DNA of 60,803 nt from Folioceros fuciformis (taxonomy: Eukaryota > Anthocerotophyta > Anthocerotopsida > Anthocerotales), in assembly GCA_049999805.1 (NCBI GenBank), contig JBNGIO010006309.1, forward strand, positions 47,934-108,736, in the 5' to 3' direction. This document shows positions 56,045-60,803 of this stretch, piece after piece. The notes beneath the pieces are model-generated. The model was not told where the DNA came from. It saw only the letters and a program-made list of their open reading frames with translations, and made no database searches. Both the position numbers and the translations under genes were made by a program. Position 1 is the first letter of the stretch, and each line of letters opens with the position of its first letter.

Positions 56045-56728
56045 ATGCAGCCGCTCCCAGCGATCTGTGCTTTCTCCGCTTGCCCTAACTTTGGAGCGAA
56101 GGGGGAGTGGTACATGGCGGCACAGAAGCTTCGACTCGATCTCTGGCTGCGCTACTGGATGCGCCAGCGCCTCGCCCCTCATGTCGCTACGCCGCCTCAT
56201 GTGGTTCGGCGCATGCTGGAGCTTGCCCAAGTGCAGTCGTCCGACTCTGTGGTAGACCTCGGTTGCGGTGACGCCCGCCTTCTCATCGCAGGTGGATGAG
56301 TGAAGCATGGGATGGACCGGGGATGGCTTGCTTGCCTGCATGCTTTCGTGTACACGGGGGATGTTGATAGGATGTTGCCTTGCGCAGCGGCCAAGCATTG
56401 CGGGGCCCCGGGGCACGGGGCGGAGCTTGATTCTGCTCTCTTGGCCGAAGCGCAGAGAGCGGTGCACCAGGCTGGCTTAGGGCACATGATTACGCTTGAG
56501 CTCTGTGATGCACTCGCTGTAGATCTGTCCAGGTCCTCTGTCGTGACACTGTATCTGACGGAACGGGGGAATGATTTGCTGCTTCCCAAGCTCCAGCAGG
56601 AACTGCCTGCGGGTGCCCGTGTTGTATCATTCTGTTGGCCGTTTGCGAGATGGGAACCATCGTCGGTCACAAGAGTTGATGGCATCAGTCTCTACCTGTA
56701 CACGATTGGGAAGGCCGTCCAGCCTTAG
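56045..56728 (+). CDS. Small class I methyltransferase, FAM173/ANTKMT type
   Basis: Two exons, 56045-56291 and 56388-56728, give 195 residues. The SAM-binding motif I is VVDLGCGDARLLIA, directly before the intron, followed by AAKHCGAPGHGAELDSALLA (acidic end of strand 2), LELCDALAVDLSRSSVVTLY (motif II region) and LTERGNDLLLPKLQQELPAG, ARVVSFCWPFARW. This layout, with LPxGARVVSxxxPFxxW, is that of the FAM173/ANTKMT protein-lysine methyltransferases, whose animal members modify mitochondrial proteins. Whether this plant protein enters mitochondria is unknown; its first 40 residues are arginine-containing with few acids (LRLDLWLRYWMRQRL). An alternative start is the ATG at 56114. Confidence 0.82.
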
Positions 56729-57402
56729 GCAAGCCGTCGGGGTTTATGTTGGAAGCTTGCTTGCTTGTCTGTGAATTGCTGGTTACATCGGGACAACTTG
56801 AGGTGGCCATGACGATTCTTTTTTCCCGAAGATGAGGCCCACTTCTTGTGGCCGTGAAATTTCTACTTCATGCCGAGCCACCGCCGTACACCCAGATGGT
56901 CCGAACCCCTCAGCCACTTTGTTGTGTGTCAAACTTACGTGTGGACCTCGTAGGAGGTCGGTCGTGAATTTCACGTCTTCTGACGAAGACGGTCAGAGTG
57001 AGTGACTTTCTACATACAGACCTCAAATCCTCCCGCAGAAGAAAACCACTTGAAAGTACCGTAAAGGGAAGGATACGGGGCAGAAACTCCCTAGACTAAA
57101 AGGAAAATGTCGACCAAGACCTAAATGTTCCCGGAATGACTACACTCTCTGCCAAAGCCAACACGCATTGGCTAAAAAGGTGTCCCGGTCTACAGAAGGG
57201 ACGGTCGTCAACGACCAGGCCTCTTGCAACTCCCACAGTCACCACAGAAAATCGGAAATCATCAACATAGAAGATCGAAAGTCACCATAGAAGTTCGGAA
57301 ATCTGTCAAAATATCAGAGCACAGTATCAGCAACTCTGATACGCATGGCCTGGAGAAAAACGGTGATGAACACAAATAGCGGGGAGACTGAAAACACGAA
57401 GC
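56729..57402. other. Convergent 3' intergenic region
   Basis: Lies between the 3' ends of the plus-strand methyltransferase and the minus-strand helicase-like gene. It should hold both 3' UTRs. No other feature recognised. Confidence 0.4.
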
Positions 57403-58559
57403 TCAGAAAGCTGAGAATGCTCTTACATGAATGGGCATCTCTTCAATCACAACACCACAGCTCTCCTCTATGCCCCTTAGTGTATTCACTTCTCCTCCAA
57501 CAACAACATTAATCACTACTCCGCCTGCATCTCACAACGGCGAGGTTACTGCTAGCAGTTCTTCTCTGAAACTTGAGGTAGAGGGAAAAATGGTAACCTG
57601 CAACGAGGCTTCCAACACCATTATTGCTTCCTACTGCTGCTGAGTGACTCAAGCAAGCCCCTACTCGCCGCATATATGCTTCCTGCAAAGAGAGCTGACT
57701 GAAGCAAAGCCTGAACAGTGAAAAAGCTTCAACGCAAATGTGACACGGCTCACACCTTTTTGCTTGGCAGGTCGTAGTTTATCATCACTCGGCCAGCCAA
57801 GGGCGCCTCTCCTAAGGAATTTGAAGGCAGGCAAACGTCAGTCATGACCAGGAGATGGGACGGCAAACTTTTGGACTCGGTTCCTTGCACCCCTAATCGG
57901 ACATCTTCCATGCTCTCATTCCACTCCAGTATTGAGTTTCGATAAGAATCCAACGTGGACGCACGCTCACTTTCGGCAAGGTCACTGTGCTGTCAAATCC
58001 CTTTGCGTCAGAGTCAAGGTGTGGTAGCTTTCACAAGTGCAATTAGCAACATAAACATAGGCTCTCATAGCAAGGAGGGCCGTTACCACATACCAGAAAG
58101 CTTATGGTAAACTGTTGGCTTGCCGTGAGAGCAGCACAGACAGCATCAAGAGTATCGCGAGAACCGCAGCAGATACTTAACGGCAGCCCTCCCTTCCTCT
58201 CTAGTACCTCCAACAGGTCAACAAGAGTCCCCTAGCACGGATACAGCATCATAAACATCTCATACAGACTTCTGTCGTTTACTCAAATCCCAAGCACACA
58301 TCCAAACAAACACGTCCACACAATCTCAGCACTGTCACTACAAGGAAACCTGAAAACTGGTGTCCAGGAGAGCACAGACACCATCTTATATTGAAGCCGA
58401 TCCACAGCAATGTAGTACTGAAGTAGACCGTCACCGTCTCGTTGCCTGAATCAGGACATCCAGTACTTATGAAACTGAGAATGCCTTCCAACAGAGGCGA
58501 GCACGCAGAACTATGCCCAACCTGGGAAAGGACGGGGAAGGCGTGGCTGAATCCGCCAT
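57403..58559 (-). CDS. Degenerate DEAD-box-like protein retaining only the helicase C-terminal domain
   Basis: Minus-strand exons 58559-58522, 58445-58382, 58231-58094, 57989-57756, 57682-57619 and 57524-57403 give about 225 residues. Family landmarks in order: LLQYYIAVDRLQYKMGTLVD, LLEVLERKGGLPLSICCGSR, DTLDAVCAAL, HSDLAESERASTLDSYRNS, LVMTDVCLPS, PLAGRVMINYDLPSKKEAYM, GGVVINVVVGGEVNTL and IEESCGVVIEEMPI. These correspond to helicase motifs IV and V and the INYDLP strand of eIF4A-like proteins, but motif V's ARGxD and motif VI's HRxGRxxR are lost (YMRRVGACLS), and there is no Walker A or DEAD domain. I recall close relatives in many land plants, with unknown role. The border of the fifth exon and the last 8 codons are less certain. 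Confidence 0.75.
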
Positions 58560-58727
58560 CTCGCGCAAGAGTAGTATCTCCGAGAGTTTAGGGCTGCTAC
58601 TTCAGAACAACTGTGCTATTTGCGAAGGACTCCAGCGTTGCTCCCCGTACGCAAATTACAGCGCATCCCACAGTTGTTATGGTTGTGGACCCATTGCGCT
58701 GTGGAACAATTGTCGGTAGAAGGAATC
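58560..58727. promoter_or_regulatory. Putative bidirectional promoter
   Basis: About 170 bases between divergent starts of the helicase-C-like gene (-) and the MIC19-type gene (+). Inference from position only. Confidence 0.4.
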
Positions 58728-59867
58728 ATGGAGGCGGAGGACAACAAATTTGCTCTGCAGGTCCGGCCTGGAATATGTATCAGTAGATTTGCTTCGGAAT
58801 TCCGGTTAGGAGGGTCTGGAGCTAGTCACCCGTTGGGCTTCAACTCTGTCGCAGCTCAGCGAAGAAATCTGGGCACGTCTTGTCTGATGCACAGCTTTGT
58901 CTCCGATCTCGCTTCTCATTCTGCTGAACTGTGGGGTAGCAGGTGACGCCAGAGCTTGTTCTGAAGCTTTCCAGGGATTTGGATGGCTCTAAGAAGCCGA
59001 GACCTAATAGAGCGAAACCGGCGCCTATCAAGACAAGCCCACAGAAGCAGAACAACGAACACGATCTTCCTGTCGGAGGATGGACGCCAGGAGCTCCAGT
59101 TTTCCCAGGATTCCTCCCTACTTTACCAGGTCCCGTTGTTGGCCAGGGTGCTCCAGCGAAACATAGCCAAGAGCATGAGAGCGAGCTGGAGAAAATACGC
59201 AGCATGCTTCATGAGAGTGTGTGTTCCCATGTCCCTTCGTGTTACTCTGGAGTTCTGTTCCATGTTTTTCTGGATCCAAGTTTGACACATTTTTTGTTTT
59301 GGTGCTCACCAAAGGAGAGCTGATTCTTGCAGGAAAAAGTTGGGGAGTCCCTGCAGAGGAACGAAAGGGCCCAGCTTGAAAAGGTGAAGAAGGTTGCACA
59401 AGATTTACAGGATAAGCAATACAGGTCTGTAGCCTTTACCCTGTTGTGTACATGCTCGTCCTTGTGCCGCTTTCAGATGTTCAAGGATTTGATAAACAGT
59501 CAATTATCTGAGCGCAGCACTGTCTAAGCTTGTTACTTGCTTGGCAGAGCTCCATCTAGACCTGTTCCTTGTCTTGAAGAAAGGCAGGCTTGCGTACAGT
59601 GCTATCGACAGAACATTAAGGTTTTTTTGGGACTCGAAATTGGATTTGAACCACTGACTTTTGGCTTTCCACACTATGGCACGAGGTATGTAAAGTTTGG
59701 GGGTCACGAGATCACTTGTCCTGCCATGTAAACAGGAGCCCTTGCAATGTGCGAAAAGTGTACAAGCGTTTGTTGAGTGCTCGAGACGAGCACAACAGGT
59801 ACGGGCTGAGTCTGCTGAGCTGACACAAGTCATCAAGCTCCTTGCTGCAAAGGCCTATTTGTGGTGA
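58728..59867 (+). CDS. MIC19: MIC19/CHCHD3-type twin-CX9C protein of the mitochondrial MICOS complex
   Basis: Six exons (58728-58760, 58810-58881, 58943-59218, 59333-59424, 59548-59620, 59736-59867) join in frame to 225 residues. MIC19 helps hold cristae junctions in the inner mitochondrial membrane. The C-terminal CHCH fold is clear: CLEERQACVQC, ten residues, then C-AKSVQAFVE-C, giving CX9C-X10-CX9C, the same spacing as animal MIC19/MIC25. Before it is a coiled coil (HESELEKIRSMLHES, VGESLQRNERAQLEKVKKVA, QDLQDKQYR) and a proline-rich linker. The extra cysteine inside the first pair is unusual. Unlike animal MIC19 there is no glycine at position 2 for myristoylation. The two smallest 5' exons (to 58881) are the least certain part. 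A cut at 59867 is the first in-frame stop. Confidence 0.8.
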
Positions 59868-60803
59868 TAAGGATACATTTCCTTCTGACAGGACTTCATT
59901 GCAACGTCAAGCTGAGAGTCGCTCGAAACAGCTAGTGGATGACATATTTTCTGTCTCATCGTATACATTCGTGGAAAGAATTGAAGGTCAAGTTACTCAA
60001 CTGAGATGAATCGGGTGAACCTGGCAGGCACATTCTTGAGGGATCATCCATTTGAATTTGGACCATTACACAGTAGCCGAAATCGTTGTGCCAGTATGTT
60101 CTAACCTGCAGTAGTACATCTCGGCATGGGCGCAACTTCGTTTGCGAGGAAAGGTTCATGACGAATTTGGAAGTTTGTGCACCTTAGATGCACAGTGTCT
60201 AAGGTCTTCTCAGCTGATGAAGCCATTGTCCCAAGCTGGGAAAAGGGTTGAAAAGAGCAGTTCCTTGGCATGAGCTGCATGAGTTTTGTAACATTGAAAA
60301 AAAAAAGAGTCGCCCCCATGACCGTGTATCTACAATGTTACTTACTCCAACAATTCGGATATGTAGATGAGGAGTAAAAAAAATAGGTGAAAATGAAACT
60401 TCACTTGTCTCCACTTGGGAAACACGAGAAAAAAAAATGAGGCCATAAGGGACACCTTTTAGAAGGAACTGTTATATACATGTTATATAATATGTAAACG
60501 AATTATTTTAACATTTAAATATGATGTATTTTAATTAAGAAAAGTGGTATAGGCATCTCATCGTGCATTAAAAAAAACTAGGAATATTTTTCAATTTCAA
60601 AGAAAGAGATGGAATCAAATTCACAATCCGTATGAATACTTGCTTGTCATGAATTTAAGCACAAGTAGGATGTTACATAAACTAGAGTTTGTGTTAGACT
60701 GCCTTTGAAGATGAGCCAAGCTTGATGAAGTTTCACCTAATTGAAAACACAATGATATCAAGTGAGTTAGAATCAAAGCGCTTAAATGTGTTAACATTAA
60801 CAC
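59868..60803. other. AT-rich 3' flank, no gene seen
   Basis: Contains the MIC19 3' UTR, several A runs (about 60297-60307, 60378-60384, 60430-60437) and AT-rich sequence. A frame at about 59893-60009 would extend MIC19 only if a 42-base intron were accepted, which is too short for this genome. No other coding or RNA signal recognised. Confidence 0.45.

Noticed and set aside
59625-59735. tRNA-like stretch (TTGGATTTGAACCACTGAC, reverse of a T-loop-like motif)
   Set aside because: No cloverleaf arms can be paired around it; it lies in an intron of the MIC19-type gene.
59893-60009. Extra MIC19 exon (TSLQRQAESRSKQLVDDI)
   Set aside because: It would need a 42-base intron after position 59863; first in-frame stop at 59867 is simpler.

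Overview
This window is nuclear DNA of a green plant of the streptophyte lineage (a land plant or a charophyte-type alga). Its genes are split by many short introns, mostly about 70 to 130 bases, with ordinary GT-AG borders. Several gene families are plant-specific or plant-typical: a SKIP31 F-box protein, an RBL11 chloroplast rhomboid, a CRT3-type calreticulin, a two-MBD copper ATPase and a plant PHD-finger family. Interstitial CCCTAAA-type repeats, Ty3/gypsy and Ty1/copia debris and a plant-type copia primer-binding site agree with this. I cannot name the genus.

Layout. 1-2310: a highly conserved plant WD40-like protein of unknown role (+), lacking only its first residues. 2311-6350: no gene; a rearranged inverted-repeat family and a 29-base tandem array. 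6352-15407: the proteasome adaptor ECM29 (+), about 31 exons. 15408-27171: a repeat block with a decayed Ty3/gypsy element in scrambled order, whose reverse transcriptase is split by a 4.9-kb GC-rich insertion. 27172-30569: a P1B copper ATPase (+). 31267-34376: calreticulin (+), whose HDEL signal is divided by the last intron. 34681-36490: a METTL21/FAM86-type methyltransferase (-). 36723-38121: a DUF212 membrane protein (+). 38261-39889: chloroplast rhomboid RBL11 (-). 40330-41667: a pogo/Tigger-like DNA transposon. 42469-48436: a large PHD-finger protein (-). 49169-49762: the cell-cycle protein CKS1 (-), a small three-exon gene. 49960-54700: tandem repeats and a copia LTR with primer-binding site. 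54747-55940: SKIP31 (-). 56045-56728: a small FAM173/ANTKMT-type methyltransferase (+). 57403-58559: a degenerate helicase-C-domain protein (-). 58728-59867: a MIC19-type CHCH protein of the mitochondrial MICOS complex (+). 59868-60803: AT-rich, no gene seen.

The genes are housekeeping functions with no evident shared pathway. Three divergent pairs have close starts (methyltransferase/DUF212 about 230 bases, SKIP31/FAM173-like about 100, helicase-like/MIC19 about 170), which suggests shared promoters. All exon borders were read by eye from splice signals, reading-frame continuity and family resemblance. The assembly has six N gaps; four lie inside tandem arrays and one of the 100-N gaps is flanked by the same bases on both sides.
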